A DNA stretch of 64,000 bases from Vibrio rumoiensis 1S-45 (lineage in GTDB: Bacteria > Pseudomonadota > Gammaproteobacteria > Enterobacterales > Vibrionaceae). The DNA lies in the NCBI RefSeq assembly GCF_000286955.2, contig NZ_AJYK02000102.1, forward strand, positions 19,411 through 83,410, read 5' to 3'. How positions within the stretch are numbered: position 1 is the stretch's first letter; each line of letters starts with the position of its first letter. The notes under the pieces were generated by a model. The model searched no databases. It had not been told where the DNA came from and saw only the letters and a program-made list of their open reading frames with translations. The translations under genes were made by a program, and so were the position numbers. This document shows, piece by piece, positions 9,817-19,337 of the stretch.

Positions 9817-10788
9817 ATGGATTTTAAAGCTATCCAGGCACTAACTGCCGACGACATGGTAAAAGTGAATGAAACCATTCATGCCCAACTTAACTCTGAA
9901 GTTAGTCTAATTAACCAGCTTGGTTTTTATATAGTCAGCGGCGGTGGGAAGCGTCTACGCCCGTTGTTAGCACTACTTTCTGCCAAAGCATTAGGTTACC
10001 AAGGTAAAGACCATATCACCGCAGCAGCGTTCGTAGAATTCATCCATACCGCTACATTATTACATGATGATGTCGTCGATGAGTCTGACATGCGTCGTGG
10101 CAAAGAAACAGCCAATGCCGCCTTTGGTAATGCAGCCAGTGTTTTAGTCGGCGATTACATTTACACACGTTCTTTCCAAATGATGACAAGCCTAGGATCT
10201 TTATCGATCCTAAAGTTAATGAGTGATGCGGTTAACGTGATCGCAGAAGGTGAAGTTCAACAATTAATGAATTGTAACGATCCTAATACGACCGAAGAAA
10301 GCTACATGCAAGTCATCTACTCTAAAACTGCTCGTTTATTTGAAGCGGCAACTCAGATTGGTGCTTTATTAGCTGATGCGCCACAAGAAGTTGAAACGGC
10401 TCTGCAAAATTACGGCAAATATTTAGGCACCGCGTTTCAGTTAATTGATGATGTGATGGATTACACTTCTGACGGAAAAGAAATGGGTAAAAACGTTGGT
10501 GATGATCTTGCGGAAGGCAAACCGACTCTACCATTACTTTATGCAATGCGTAATGGTACGCCAGAGCAATCTTCGATGATCCGTGATGCCATTGAGCACT
10601 CTAATGGCATGGAAAAACTGGATGCTATTATGAAGGCGATGCATGAGACTGGATCATTGGAATACACCACTCAACGCGCTGAACAAGAAGCAGATAAAGC
10701 AATAGCAGAGCTCTCAATCATCCCTGATTCAGAATACAAAGAAGCGTTAGTGACTCTCGCCCATATGGCGGTAAAAAGAACGAAGTAG
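9817..10788 (+). CDS. ispB: Octaprenyl diphosphate synthase
   Basis: IspB elongates farnesyl diphosphate to the C40 side chain of ubiquinone and menaquinone. I use the ATG at 9817 because GGAAGA stands just before it and the product is then 323 residues, the same length as E. coli IspB; the frame stays open upstream to an ATG at 9742, but those 25 residues are not conserved. The two Asp-rich substrate motifs are DDVVD (84-88) and DDVMD (211-215), followed by GKNVGDDLAEGKPTLPLL. It is divergent from rplU, and a TAGAAT -10-like box (9755-9760) stands in the spacer. Confidence 0.95.
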   Translation: MDFKAIQALTADDMVKVNETIHAQLNSEVSLINQLGFYIVSGGGKRLRPLLALLSAKALGYQGKDHITAAAFVEFIHTATLLHDDVVDESDMRRGKETANAAFGNAASVLVGDYIYTRSFQMMTSLGSLSILKLMSDAVNVIAEGEVQQLMNCNDPNTTEESYMQVIYSKTARLFEAATQIGALLADAPQEVETALQNYGKYLGTAFQLIDDVMDYTSDGKEMGKNVGDDLAEGKPTLPLLYAMRNGTPEQSSMIRDAIEHSNGMEKLDAIMKAMHETGSLEYTTQRAEQEADKAIAELSIIPDSEYKEALVTLAHMAVKRTK

Positions 10789-10858
10789 AGATAATGAAGA
10801 GCCGCTGCTAGCTTCTAGAAAAAGCTGTCAATCATCGCGCTCAGAACTCATTAAATAC

Positions 10859-10895
10859 AAAAATCCCGTGTAGCTCATGCAACACGGGATTTTTT
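10859..10895. terminator. Bidirectional terminator between ispB and mdh
   Basis: The arms AAATCCCGTGT and ACACGGGATTT flank a loop of about nine bases, with T-runs on both strands. It lies between the convergent ispB and mdh genes and can serve both. Confidence 0.9.
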
Positions 10896-10913
10896 AATCA
10901 GCTTATAAGCAAT

Positions 10914-11849
10914 TTACTTCGCGAACTCTTCACCAAGTGCGATATCTGATTTCAGCGTATCTAGCATGCTATCAAAAGCTTCTTGTTCAAAGCTGCTTAG
11001 TTCACCGTAGCTTAAAATCTCTTCTACGCCTTCAGTGCCCAAACGAATAGGTTGCGCGAAGAAACGTGCATGTTCACCGTCACCTTCAACATAAGCACAT
11101 TCAATAATGCCTTGTTCGCCTTGCAGTGCTTTCACTAAAGACAAACCAAAACGGTAAGCTGCTTGACCCATTGAAAGAGTTGCAGAACCGCCACCCGCTT
11201 TCGCTTCAACAACTTCTGTGCCTGCATTTTGAATACGTTTCGTCAATGCTGCCGTTTCTTCTGCTGTAAATTCAACGCCTTTTACTTGAGAAAGAAGCGG
11301 AAGAATTGTCACACCAGAGTGACCACCGATAACCGGAACTTCAAGGCCTTCAAGAGAAACGCCTTTTAATTCAGAGACAAATGTTTCTGAACGAATCACA
11401 TCAAGAGTCGTAATACCGAATAAACGATGTTTGTTATAAACGCCTGCTTTTTTCAATACTTCTGCAGCGATTGGTACAGTCGTATTTACTGGGTTAGTAA
11501 TAATACCCACACACGCTGTTGGGCAAGTTACCGCAATTTTTTCAGCAAGTGATTTGATAATACCTGCATTCACATTGAAAAGATCTGAACGATCCATACC
11601 TGGCTTACGAGCAACACCTGCTGAGATTAATACAACATCTGCACCTTCAAGTGCAGGTGTTGGATCTTCACCAGCGTAACCCTTAATCGAAACGGGTGTA
11701 GGGATGTGACTTAAATCAGCAGCAACACCAGGGGTTACTGGCGCAATATCATATAAAGCAAGATCTGAGCCTGCAGGAAGTCCATTTTTCAACAATAAAG
11801 CAAGTGCTTGTCCAATACCACCAGCGGCGCCAATCACAGCTACTTTCAT
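10914..11849 (-). CDS. mdh: Malate dehydrogenase (NAD+)
   Basis: Mdh interconverts malate and oxaloacetate in the TCA cycle. With the start at 11849 (AGGAG nine bases upstream) the protein has 311 residues (E. coli 312) and begins [13 protein letters not shown], so the NAD-binding GAAGGIG is at 7-13. An in-frame ATG farther upstream (11888) would add 13 non-conserved residues. Substrate-binding Arg81, Arg87 and Arg153 and the catalytic pair Asp150/His177 are all present at the same numbers as in E. coli. It is divergent from argR, a pairing also seen in enterobacteria. Confidence 0.97.
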   Translation of the reverse strand: MKVAVIGAAGGIGQALALLLKNGLPAGSDLALYDIAPVTPGVAADLSHIPTPVSIKGYAGEDPTPALEGADVVLISAGVARKPGMDRSDLFNVNAGIIKSLAEKIAVTCPTACVGIITNPVNTTVPIAAEVLKKAGVYNKHRLFGITTLDVIRSETFVSELKGVSLEGLEVPVIGGHSGVTILPLLSQVKGVEFTAEETAALTKRIQNAGTEVVEAKAGGGSATLSMGQAAYRFGLSLVKALQGEQGIIECAYVEGDGEHARFFAQPIRLGTEGVEEILSYGELSSFEQEAFDSMLDTLKSDIALGEEFAK

Positions 11850-12151
11850 GAGCCTTTCTCCTTTGACAATCAATGTGTTGTTATTCACGTGAATTTAGGT
11901 CTGTGACCTAGAATGCCTTCGAAGTTACAATATCTCAATATTAATTACAATTGGATAACTTCAGCTTTGAGATGTTGCACTCATCCAACTGAAAATAAGA
12001 AACAACTTAAAGTGTCACCCCACACGATGACTAAGGTTAAGAGGTGAATTATTTAAAGTGAATTACCTAAAAAGTGACGTAACTACTTGGTGCTCATTGC
12101 TCATCTATGCGAAAATACTGCAATTATATGTATTAACAGAAAGAAACCATT
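11850..12151. other. Divergent mdh/argR intergenic region
   Basis: No gene is visible in these 302 bases. Next to mdh lies a 15-base palindrome, TAGGTC-TGT-GACCTA (11896-11910). Nearer argR, two direct copies of GTGAATTA (12044-12051 and 12058-12065) loosely resemble half of an ARG box (TGAAT...ATTCA), which would fit argR autoregulation, but neither shows the full palindrome. Two promoters must be here; no strong consensus pair was found. Confidence 0.5.
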
Positions 12152-12622
12152 ATGCGAAATAGTGACAAACAAGATAATTTAGTCCGCTCATTTAAAGCGC
12201 TATTAAAAGAAGAATGTTTTGGCTCTCAAGGTGAAATTGTTGATGCATTAAAAGAAGATGGATTTGAGAACATTAATCAATCCAAAGTATCACGTATGCT
12301 CACTAAATTTGGTGCTGTTCGAACTCGCAACGCAAAAATGGAAATGGTGTACTGCTTACCAGCGGAACTTGGTGTACCAACAGCATCCAGTTCACTCAGA
12401 GAATTAGTGCTTGATGTCGGCCATAATGATGCTTTAGTGGTTATCCATACTGGCCCTGGCGCTGCTCAATTGATTGCCCGTTTATTGGATTCATTAGGGA
12501 AGTCTGAAGGTATTTTAGGTGTGGTTGCTGGTGATGACACCATTTTTATTACACCTACATTAAACATTACAACTAAACAACTTTTTGATTCGGTGTGTGA
12601 ATTATTCGAATACGCTGGGTAA
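12152..12622 (+). CDS. argR: Arginine repressor ArgR
   Basis: ArgR is the hexameric arginine-dependent regulator of arginine biosynthesis and a cofactor in plasmid dimer resolution. The 156-residue protein (E. coli 156) has an N-terminal winged helix (about 1-70, [18 protein letters not shown] as recognition region) and a C-terminal oligomerisation and arginine-binding domain. The latter contains [15 protein letters not shown] and GDDT with Asp128/Asp129 that contact arginine. It is transcribed away from mdh. Confidence 0.97.
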   Translation: MRNSDKQDNLVRSFKALLKEECFGSQGEIVDALKEDGFENINQSKVSRMLTKFGAVRTRNAKMEMVYCLPAELGVPTASSSLRELVLDVGHNDALVVIHTGPGAAQLIARLLDSLGKSEGILGVVAGDDTIFITPTLNITTKQLFDSVCELFEYAG

Positions 12623-12798
12623 TTGTTTTAAATTAGATCAAAACCTTACGTCATTAAGAATAGCTCTTCAATGGCGTGAACATCTTCTCACTTTTGCGTC
12701 CTACTCTTATATTTGTCTGTCTCAATTTAATACTTACCATTAGTATGGTTCTTCTCAACTCTTCTAACCTAGAACCCGTTGAGCTTGATAACATTCAA

Positions 12799-12823
12799 TT
12801 AATGGTTAAGGATTAACCATTAA
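12799..12823. promoter_or_regulatory. Perfect 11-bp inverted repeat, operator-like, upstream of the TAXI gene
   Basis: The arms TTAATGGTTAA and TTAACCATTAA are exact reverse complements around GGA. No T-run follows, so it does not look like a terminator. It lies 86 bases before the start of the TAXI-family gene and about 175 bases after argR, a good place for an operator. The binding protein is unknown. Confidence 0.6.
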
Positions 12824-12908
12824 ATAGAAACCAATGAGTGTCACTCTAGACACAAAAAAATGGCAATGATTGCTATCAATCGCCTTCTAATGGCACAAGG
12901 ACGTTTAC

Positions 12909-13892
12909 ATGGCTTTTATTTCACCTTTTTTTCGAACATTAACCGCGCTCGGAGCTGTATTACTCCTCACGGTCTCAAGCACAGCTCACGCTGAAAAACG
13001 CATCTATATTACGATAGGCACAGGGGCTGTAACCGGTGTTTATTACCCAGCGGGCAGTTCTATCTGTAAATTAATCAATAAAGGTCGTCAACAACACCAC
13101 ATTCGTTGCTCTATTGAATCGACTGCAGGCTCTGTCGATAATATCGATGCTTTACGTATGGGTAAGATGGATGCAGTGATCAGCCAATCCGATTGGCAAT
13201 ATCAAGCATCAAAAGGCTATCCTGATTTTAAAAATAAAACACCGTATAGCAACATGAGAGCTTTGTTTTCACTCTACAGCGAACCTTTCAATGTCATCGC
13301 ACGTAATGATTCGGGTATAAAAACGCTCAGTGATTTAGCGGGAAAAAGAGTTAATATCGGAAATATAGGTTCCGGTGATCGAGCCACGATGGACATGGTC
13401 ATGAAGCAGTTTTCATGGACAAATAAGAGTTTCTCTTTAGTCACCGAACTTACGGGGGCAAGTCGCGCTCAAGCTTTATGTGATAATCAAATTGACGCTT
13501 TTATTTCTATTCTTGGGCATCCTAACGCTTCAATCAAAGAGGCGACAACCTCTTGTGGTGCTAAGCTTATACCAACCACCAGCAAAGCCATTGATGATTT
13601 AGTCAGCACTCATCCTTATTATGCTTATACATCCGTTCCCGCTAATCTTTACCCAAACAATGATAAAGATATAAAAAGCTTTGGGATGTTATCAGTCGTC
13701 AGTGTTGATAGTGAACTCTCTGAAGAAATCGCCTATAACATCACAAAAGCCGTGTTTGATAATTTTGATACTTTTAAACGATTACACCCAGCTTTCGCAT
13801 TATTAAAAAAAGAAAATATGGTAAAGGATGGTATTTCTGTCCCCTTACATCCCGGCGCTATTCGTTATTACAAAGAAGTAGGATTGCTATAA
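12909..13892 (+). CDS. TAXI-family TRAP transporter solute-binding protein
   Basis: This is a periplasmic solute receptor of the TAXI class (TRAP-associated extracytoplasmic immunogenic protein). The 327-residue product has a signal peptide of 28 residues ending AHA. The family pattern follows: ITIGTGAVTGVYYPAGS near residue 40, then STAGSVDNIDALRMGKMDAVISQSD and LAGKRVNIGNIGSGD. TAXI receptors usually work with a fused DctQM membrane protein, but no TRAP membrane gene lies nearby, so the partner must be elsewhere or missing. Glutamate/2-oxoglutarate-like ligands are known for some relatives; the ligand here cannot be predicted. It sits alone between argR and a convergent dehydrogenase gene. 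Confidence 0.85.
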   Translation: MAFISPFFRTLTALGAVLLLTVSSTAHAEKRIYITIGTGAVTGVYYPAGSSICKLINKGRQQHHIRCSIESTAGSVDNIDALRMGKMDAVISQSDWQYQASKGYPDFKNKTPYSNMRALFSLYSEPFNVIARNDSGIKTLSDLAGKRVNIGNIGSGDRATMDMVMKQFSWTNKSFSLVTELTGASRAQALCDNQIDAFISILGHPNASIKEATTSCGAKLIPTTSKAIDDLVSTHPYYAYTSVPANLYPNNDKDIKSFGMLSVVSVDSELSEEIAYNITKAVFDNFDTFKRLHPAFALLKKENMVKDGISVPLHPGAIRYYKEVGLL

Positions 13893-13921
13893 AGCGTTAC
13901 TTTTTCTCAAGTAAGAATGCA

Positions 13922-13957
13922 AAAAAGCTTGAATGATTTCTCTCATATTCAAGCCTT
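13922..13957. terminator. Bidirectional terminator between the TAXI and dehydrogenase genes
   Basis: The stem GCTTGAAT / ATTCAAGC has an A-run on its left, giving six T on the minus strand, and CCTTTCTCATTTT on its right. It separates two convergent genes and is stronger for the leftward transcript. Confidence 0.75.
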
Positions 13958-13977
13958 TCTCATTTTGCATACTCTCT

Positions 13978-14967
13978 TTAACCAACCACTCTATTTTGAG
14001 AGACGCCTTGTTGAAACTTTTCAATATTATCCATCAAAATATTGCACAGTGCTTGGATAGAAGATTGGCTGCCCCATGCCACATGAGGCGTCAATAATAA
14101 ATTGGGCAGATCCATATTGGCGATCAAAGGATTAGATTCATCAGCTGGTTCTTGAGTAAAGACATCACAGCCTGCACCTGCAATTTGTTTGTTTTTAAGC
14201 GCTTCCACTAAATCGAATTCATTAACCAAACCACCACGGCCTGCATTAATTAACACTGCGCTGGATTTCATTTTCTCGAATTCTGGTTTGGCGATTAAAT
14301 TAGTCGTTTCTTCATTAAGTGGACAATGCAAAGTAAGCACATCGGCAGTTTTAATGACTTTATCAAATGCCATATAGCCTAATCGAGCAGGCGTGACGCC
14401 TTTACGTTCAGTAAAAACTACGTTCATACCAACTGCTTTTGCCAGTACGGCCACGGCTTGCCCAAGGCTACCACTGCCTATAATGCCAAGTGTAGATCCG
14501 GCTACATCGGTAATTGGATGGGTAAAAAAACAAAACTGCTTTTGCTTTTGCCATTCTCCAGCAGCAATATCTTGATGATAACCCACTAAATTTCGCTTAA
14601 GTGCAAACATCATGGCAAGCACATGCTCTGGAACCGAGCGCGTGCCATAGCCTTGTACATTGGTCACTACAATATTGTGATCTCGACAATATTCTAAATC
14701 GACGTTATTGGTTCCGGTTGCCGCTACCGCAATCATTTTCAAATTTGGCGCTTGAGATAACACCTCAGCAGTCAATTTCACCTTGTTGGTAATAACAATG
14801 TCTGCAGAATGAATACGCTCAACCACGAGCTCTGGCGACGTTAAATCAAATTGTTGCCATTGGTGTTCAAAAGTGAGGTTGGGGATATTGATATGCTCGG
14901 GGATGGTTGCAACATCGAGAAAAACCACCGTTGGTTTACTTGGAAGATGCGTAGGTGTTAGCGGCAT
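13978..14967 (-). CDS. D-2-hydroxyacid dehydrogenase (glycerate dehydrogenase-like)
   Basis: This is an NAD(P)-dependent D-isomer-specific 2-hydroxyacid dehydrogenase. The 329-residue protein has the split substrate domain at both ends, the dinucleotide motif GSGSLG (164-169), and the catalytic Arg244 (NAGRGG), Glu273 (TQEPAD) and His295 (LTPHVAW). Overall sequence style (KMIAVAATGTNNVD, YGTRSVPEHVLAMMFAL) fits the glycerate dehydrogenase/hydroxypyruvate reductase branch, but substrate assignment within this family is unreliable. The start has AAGGAT just upstream. It follows rluA by 32 bases and is probably co-transcribed with it. Confidence 0.87.
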   Translation of the reverse strand: MPLTPTHLPSKPTVVFLDVATIPEHINIPNLTFEHQWQQFDLTSPELVVERIHSADIVITNKVKLTAEVLSQAPNLKMIAVAATGTNNVDLEYCRDHNIVVTNVQGYGTRSVPEHVLAMMFALKRNLVGYHQDIAAGEWQKQKQFCFFTHPITDVAGSTLGIIGSGSLGQAVAVLAKAVGMNVVFTERKGVTPARLGYMAFDKVIKTADVLTLHCPLNEETTNLIAKPEFEKMKSSAVLINAGRGGLVNEFDLVEALKNKQIAGAGCDVFTQEPADESNPLIANMDLPNLLLTPHVAWGSQSSIQALCNILMDNIEKFQQGVSQNRVVG

Positions 14968-14999
14968 AAGAAATCCTTTTCTGCAATAAATGAAACGTA

Positions 15000-15740
15000 T
15001 TAAGATGAGACGAGTGTTTTATAATCTGGCAATTCAGATTCAGGGCTAAAGTGTCGCAAAATTTGCGCGTCAGCGTCGCGATAAAAGTCACAAGGCACAA
15101 ACGCGGTGGAAAGTTGATTATCTTTTGGATGATAGAAACTGAGTTCAGCTGAATGCAATTGCAAACGTTCTGAAGAATAATCAAAGGCTTCTGGTGTCGC
15201 ATAGAACTCGTCGCCAACAATAGGGTGCCCTATCGCCATCATGTGGACACGTAACTGATGAGAACGCCCCGTGATAGGCAATAAACGCACTACTGTGGTT
15301 TGAGCTTCTCTTGCCACCACCTGGTATTGAGTTAATGAAGCTTTGCCGTGTTCATCACACACTTTTTGGCGTGGACGGTTTGGCCAATCACAAATCAAAG
15401 GTAAATTGACTTCCCCCTGCTCTTGCTCAACATTCCCCCATACTCGTGCGTAATAAATTTTATGGGTTAAGCGGTATTGAAATTGCTTCTTGATATGACG
15501 TTCGGCTTCTTTGGTTAACGCAAATAGCATTAAACCAGAGGTCGCCATATCCAAACGATGCACCACTTCAATATTCGGGTAGTTCTCACGTAAACGACTC
15601 CAAATACTGTCGTAATGCTCTTCCAAACGCCCAGGAACCGATAATAACCCGGCCGGTTTATTGGCCACTAAAATATGCTCATCTTGATAGACAATCTCAG
15701 TCCAAGGGTCGGTCGGTGGAAGGTATTCAAGTAAGGCCAT
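15000..15740 (-). CDS. rluA: 23S rRNA/tRNA pseudouridine synthase RluA
   Basis: RluA isomerises U746 of 23S rRNA and U32 of several tRNAs. The 246-residue protein carries the catalytic HRLDMATSG with Asp64, the same number as in E. coli RluA, plus ANKPAGLLSVPG, the RluA-type PNRPRQKVC and the C-terminal GRSHQLRVHM. It lacks an S4 domain, which separates it from RluC/RluD. It is about 25 residues longer than E. coli RluA (219), all at the C terminus. The 184-base gap to rapA upstream holds a long inverted repeat. Confidence 0.88.
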   Translation of the reverse strand: MALLEYLPPTDPWTEIVYQDEHILVANKPAGLLSVPGRLEEHYDSIWSRLRENYPNIEVVHRLDMATSGLMLFALTKEAERHIKKQFQYRLTHKIYYARVWGNVEQEQGEVNLPLICDWPNRPRQKVCDEHGKASLTQYQVVAREAQTTVVRLLPITGRSHQLRVHMMAIGHPIVGDEFYATPEAFDYSSERLQLHSAELSFYHPKDNQLSTAFVPCDFYRDADAQILRHFSPESELPDYKTLVSS

Positions 15741-15854
15741 AAAAGATCTCGAATGTTTAAATGATACTCGCTCAAACTCTATCTATCGATTTTAAGCACA
15801 AGTTATGGAAAGGTCGTACCGATGCAAAACGAACATTTTCGACACGAAAGCAGG

Positions 15855-15903
15855 TTTCTCGCCGCTCGAAGAGCACTTGCGATCATCATCGAGTAACGAG
15901 AAA
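15855..15903. repeat. Intergenic imperfect inverted repeat between rapA and rluA
   Basis: Outer arms TTTCTCG (15855-15861) and CGAGAAA (15897-15903) and inner arms CTCGA (15865-15869) and TCGAG (15889-15893) pair with a symmetrical 3x3 internal loop and a 19-base hairpin loop. It lies 21 bases after the rapA stop on the leftward transcript. There is no proper T-run, so it may be a weak terminator, an mRNA-stabilising structure or a copy of a dispersed intergenic repeat. Confidence 0.6.
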
Positions 15904-15924
15904 TATCTTTGCCAATTGGCGCTA

Positions 15925-18849
15925 TTACTGATGCGCCACCACAATCAAACGCAATGAATCCAACTGCAACTGAGCCGTTTCAATGTAGCTTGATAGCGTT
16001 TCAATTTGCTGTTCAATCACGGTTATTTCCTCATCACGAATGTTTGGATTGACCGCTTTTAATGCCTGCAAACGCTCTAATTCACCATTCAGTTTTTGTT
16101 GCATTTCCGTGTTCGCGCTTTGGCGTACCTCATCCAATTTCGGTAATACCGCTTGCTCGGCTTTTTCAATCAAGGCATGGATTTGCTCTTGCACTGAACT
16201 GGCGACTTTACTGGCCATGTGACGGTTAATTGGGCTTAACTGACGGTTGAAAGTATCAAATGGTACTTGCGCAGAAAGCTCATTGCCTTTGCCATCCATG
16301 AGTAAACGAATGGGCGTTTTTGGTAAGAACTGATTAATGCCACTGCGTTTTGGTGCTTGTGCATCCACTAAGTACACTAATTCTAAGAACATAGTACCGA
16401 CTGGCAGTGCTTTATTTTTCAATAAAGAAACCGCATTAGTCCCGACATTTTCACTCAGCAGTAAATCTATACCACCTTGGATCATTGGGTGTTCCCAGCT
16501 CATAAAGTGCATATCTTCACGAGAAAGCGCCGTTTCACGATCAAAAGTAATGGTTGCGCCTTCATAAGGTAGACCTGGATAACTCGGCACCATCATGTGC
16601 TCAGAAGGTGTTACCACTAAAGCATTCTCACCTTTATCATCTTGGTTTAAACCAATAGTGTCGAACAAGCCTAATGCAAAGGTAACCAGGTTAGTGTCAT
16701 TGTCACCGCTCGCAATCGTTTCAGTGATTTTTTGTGCTTTTTCGCCGCCGTTAGAATGAATTTCCAACAAACGATCGCGTCCTAAATCAAGCTTAGCTTT
16801 TAACTTTTTATTTAATATTGCCGACTCTTCAACCAAATGCTCAAGTTCGCTCATCTCAATCGATGCCAACATCGACACTAGCTGATCCGAATATTGATCA
16901 TAAACCGAACGACCGGTTGGGCAAGTTTCAGCAAAGGCATTCAACCCTTGGTGATACCACTGCGCTAAAATCGATTGTGCCGAATTTTCTAAATATGGGA
17001 CGAAAATTTCAATATCACGATTTTGACCAATACGATCTAAGCGCCCAATACGTTGCTCAAGCAAATCAGGGTTAAATGGCAAATCGAACATTACTAACTG
17101 ATTCGCAAATTGGAAGTTACGTCCTTCAGAGCCGATTTCAGAACAAATGAGAACCTGAGCACCACCTTCTTCTTGAGCAAAGTAAGCGGCCGCTTTATCA
17201 CGTTCAATGATCGACATCCCTTCATGGAACACGGTAGCTCGGATACCTTCACGTTCACGTAAAGCTTGTTCTAATTGCAATGCACTTGCAGCGCGAGAAG
17301 CGATCACTAAGATCTTTTCAGAACGTTTTTCCAATACTTTATCGATAAGCCAAGTTACACGCGGATCAAATGTCCACCACGAGGTTTTATCGCCTTCGAG
17401 ATCTTGTAAGATCTCTTCAGGATATAAATTCTTTAAAGCTTGAGTGGTTTCAGGCAGATCACCATCCATCATTTTGGCAACACGCATGGCACGGGTGTAT
17501 TGCTCCGGCATTGGCATTTCAAGCAAATGAACATGGCGGGTAGGGAAACCTTTAATGGCAGCACGTGTATTACGGAACAAAATACGTCCTGTTCCATGTC
17601 TGTCCATCAAGTTATCAATCAATTCTTGGCGAGCTAACGCTTTTTGTTCTTCATCCGATTCTTGTTGTGAGCTGCAACCATCTAAAATACGGAATAATGG
17701 TTCAGCATCTTGTTCGGACAATAATTCGGTAATGCTGTTCTTTTCATCGTTGGTCAGGGCATTACCTGATTCTAAACTGGTGACCGCTTCGGCTACTGGT
17801 GCGTATTGTTGCTCTTCTTTCACAAACGTTGGGTAGTCAAAGAAACGATCGGAATCGAGCAAACGCAAGCGAGCAAAATGGCTTTCATGACCTAATTGCT
17901 CTGGCGTTGCGGTTAATAGCAATACGCCAGCAATTTTAGCGGCTAAGCCTTCTACCATCTCGTATTCACGGCTTGGGGCATCAACGCTCCACTCTAAGTG
18001 ATGCGCTTCATCTACCACCAATAAATCCCAATGTGTATCCAAAGCTTGCTCATAACGCTTGGCATTCTTTTTCAAGAAATCGAGAGAGCACAGTACATAT
18101 TGCTGCGTATCAAATGGGTTAAGTGCATCCGCTTGAGATTCTAGGCAACGCTCTTCATCAAACACCGAAAAATGAAGATTGAAACGACGCATCATCTCCA
18201 CCAGCCATTGATGTTGTAGCGTTTCAGGCACCACAATCAAAATGCGTTCAGAACGACCACTTAATACCTGCTGATGAATGATCATGCCTGCTTCAATGGT
18301 TTTCCCCAAGCCTACTTCATCGGCCAGTAAAACACGCGGTGCATGACGACGCCCGACTTCGTGCGCAATGTAAAGCTGGTGAGGGATCAAACCAGCACGC
18401 ATGCCACAAAGGCCACGCATTGGGCTTTTGTGTTGCTGGTATTGATTGGACAGCGCGTTGTAGCGTAAAACAAAGTTATCCATACGATCGATTTGACCGG
18501 CAAATAATTTATCTTGTGGCTTATTAAAACGAATTTGATGATTCAAGAAGATTTCACGTAACACCACATCAGTGTCTTCTGTATCTTGACGAGTGCCAAT
18601 ATAACTAATGAGATCATTTTGAACATCGACTTGTTCAACTTTTAATGACCACCCTTCTTGGCTTTCAATGACATCACCAACATTAAATACCACACGAGTG
18701 ATTGGTGCATCGCTACGAGCATACAACCTATTTTCTTCAGAAGCGGCGAACATTAACGTTACTGTACGAGCATCTAACGCGACGACTGTACCTAAACCTA
18801 AATCACTTTCTGTATCACTAATCCAACGCTGACCTAACGTAAATGTCAT
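15925..18849 (-). CDS. rapA: RNA polymerase-associated ATPase RapA (HepA)
   Basis: RapA is a Swi2/Snf2-type translocase bound to RNA polymerase that promotes recycling after transcription, especially at high salt. The 974-residue protein (E. coli 968) has N-terminal Tudor-like domains (1-107), then the ATPase core with [12 protein letters not shown] (Lys183 as in E. coli), [16 protein letters not shown], and the second RecA-like half with [13 protein letters not shown] and [11 protein letters not shown]. RapA-specific spacer and C-terminal domains fill residues 630-974. The frame is uninterrupted. The start follows a GAGGTAG-like ribosome site. It is divergent from the PhoH gene. Confidence 0.97.
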   Translation of the reverse strand: MTFTLGQRWISDTESDLGLGTVVALDARTVTLMFAASEENRLYARSDAPITRVVFNVGDVIESQEGWSLKVEQVDVQNDLISYIGTRQDTEDTDVVLREIFLNHQIRFNKPQDKLFAGQIDRMDNFVLRYNALSNQYQQHKSPMRGLCGMRAGLIPHQLYIAHEVGRRHAPRVLLADEVGLGKTIEAGMIIHQQVLSGRSERILIVVPETLQHQWLVEMMRRFNLHFSVFDEERCLESQADALNPFDTQQYVLCSLDFLKKNAKRYEQALDTHWDLLVVDEAHHLEWSVDAPSREYEMVEGLAAKIAGVLLLTATPEQLGHESHFARLRLLDSDRFFDYPTFVKEEQQYAPVAEAVTSLESGNALTNDEKNSITELLSEQDAEPLFRILDGCSSQQESDEEQKALARQELIDNLMDRHGTGRILFRNTRAAIKGFPTRHVHLLEMPMPEQYTRAMRVAKMMDGDLPETTQALKNLYPEEILQDLEGDKTSWWTFDPRVTWLIDKVLEKRSEKILVIASRAASALQLEQALREREGIRATVFHEGMSIIERDKAAAYFAQEEGGAQVLICSEIGSEGRNFQFANQLVMFDLPFNPDLLEQRIGRLDRIGQNRDIEIFVPYLENSAQSILAQWYHQGLNAFAETCPTGRSVYDQYSDQLVSMLASIEMSELEHLVEESAILNKKLKAKLDLGRDRLLEIHSNGGEKAQKITETIASGDNDTNLVTFALGLFDTIGLNQDDKGENALVVTPSEHMMVPSYPGLPYEGATITFDRETALSREDMHFMSWEHPMIQGGIDLLLSENVGTNAVSLLKNKALPVGTMFLELVYLVDAQAPKRSGINQFLPKTPIRLLMDGKGNELSAQVPFDTFNRQLSPINRHMASKVASSVQEQIHALIEKAEQAVLPKLDEVRQSANTEMQQKLNGELERLQALKAVNPNIRDEEITVIEQQIETLSSYIETAQLQLDSLRLIVVAHQ

Positions 18850-19337
18850 GTATTTGACTACCTCTGAAACTTAACTCAATGAAAATATATTTTAGTGGGT
18901 TGTCGTCAGCTTTTCTTGTCAAAAGAACAAAAAAAGCAAAAGAAACGACATGCTTGAGAGCCCACAAAAAAGCTGCACATATTACTGTATGCCAGACGAT
19001 ATATCACGATGATTCGCATTAAATTTGTGAGCTGACATAAAAGTGTCAATATTTAACAGCTATTGTAGAGCTGAAAGACAAAATCTTTCATATACTCAAA
19101 GAGAACACTCAAGATGCCTCGCAACGGTCGACAAGTTCAATGACCTAATAATGAGAAATCGGTGTTTAAATATAAAAGGGTTTGATCGTTATGTAGCTGC
19201 ACGCTACCGACACTCTCGATAGCGCTATAGATTAAGAAACAGGACTCGTTTCTCAAGCTTGCAGAAACCTCTGGCAATCAAACTGCAGTCGTGACTAACA
19301 ACTGCTAGCCTTCCGCACTGCGGAAAAAGGAGACGCT
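18850..19337. other. rapA/PhoH divergent intergenic region with inverted repeats
   Basis: No convincing gene is visible in these 488 bases. Close to rapA, GTGGG (18895-18899) and TGTCGT (18901-18906) can pair with ACGACA (18945-18950) and CCCAC (18961-18965), with CTTTT/AAAAG inside. On the PhoH side, AGAAAC..GTTTCT (19235-19252) forms a 6-bp hairpin. A perfect TTCCGC-ACT-GCGGAA hairpin (19311-19325) directly abuts the AAAGGAG ribosome site of the PhoH gene. This arrangement could influence translation. It may be a structured leader or a small RNA locus; nothing in it matches an RNA I recognise. Confidence 0.4.

Noticed and set aside
12044..12065. ARG boxes before argR
   Set aside because: The two GTGAATTA copies lack the second palindromic half (ATTCA); mentioned as weak only and not called as a site.
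12855..12885. Fur-box-like sequence (AATGATTGCTATCAATC) before the TAXI gene
   Set aside because: Only the half-sites look similar; the central bases do not fit the Fur 19-mer and no iron gene is near.
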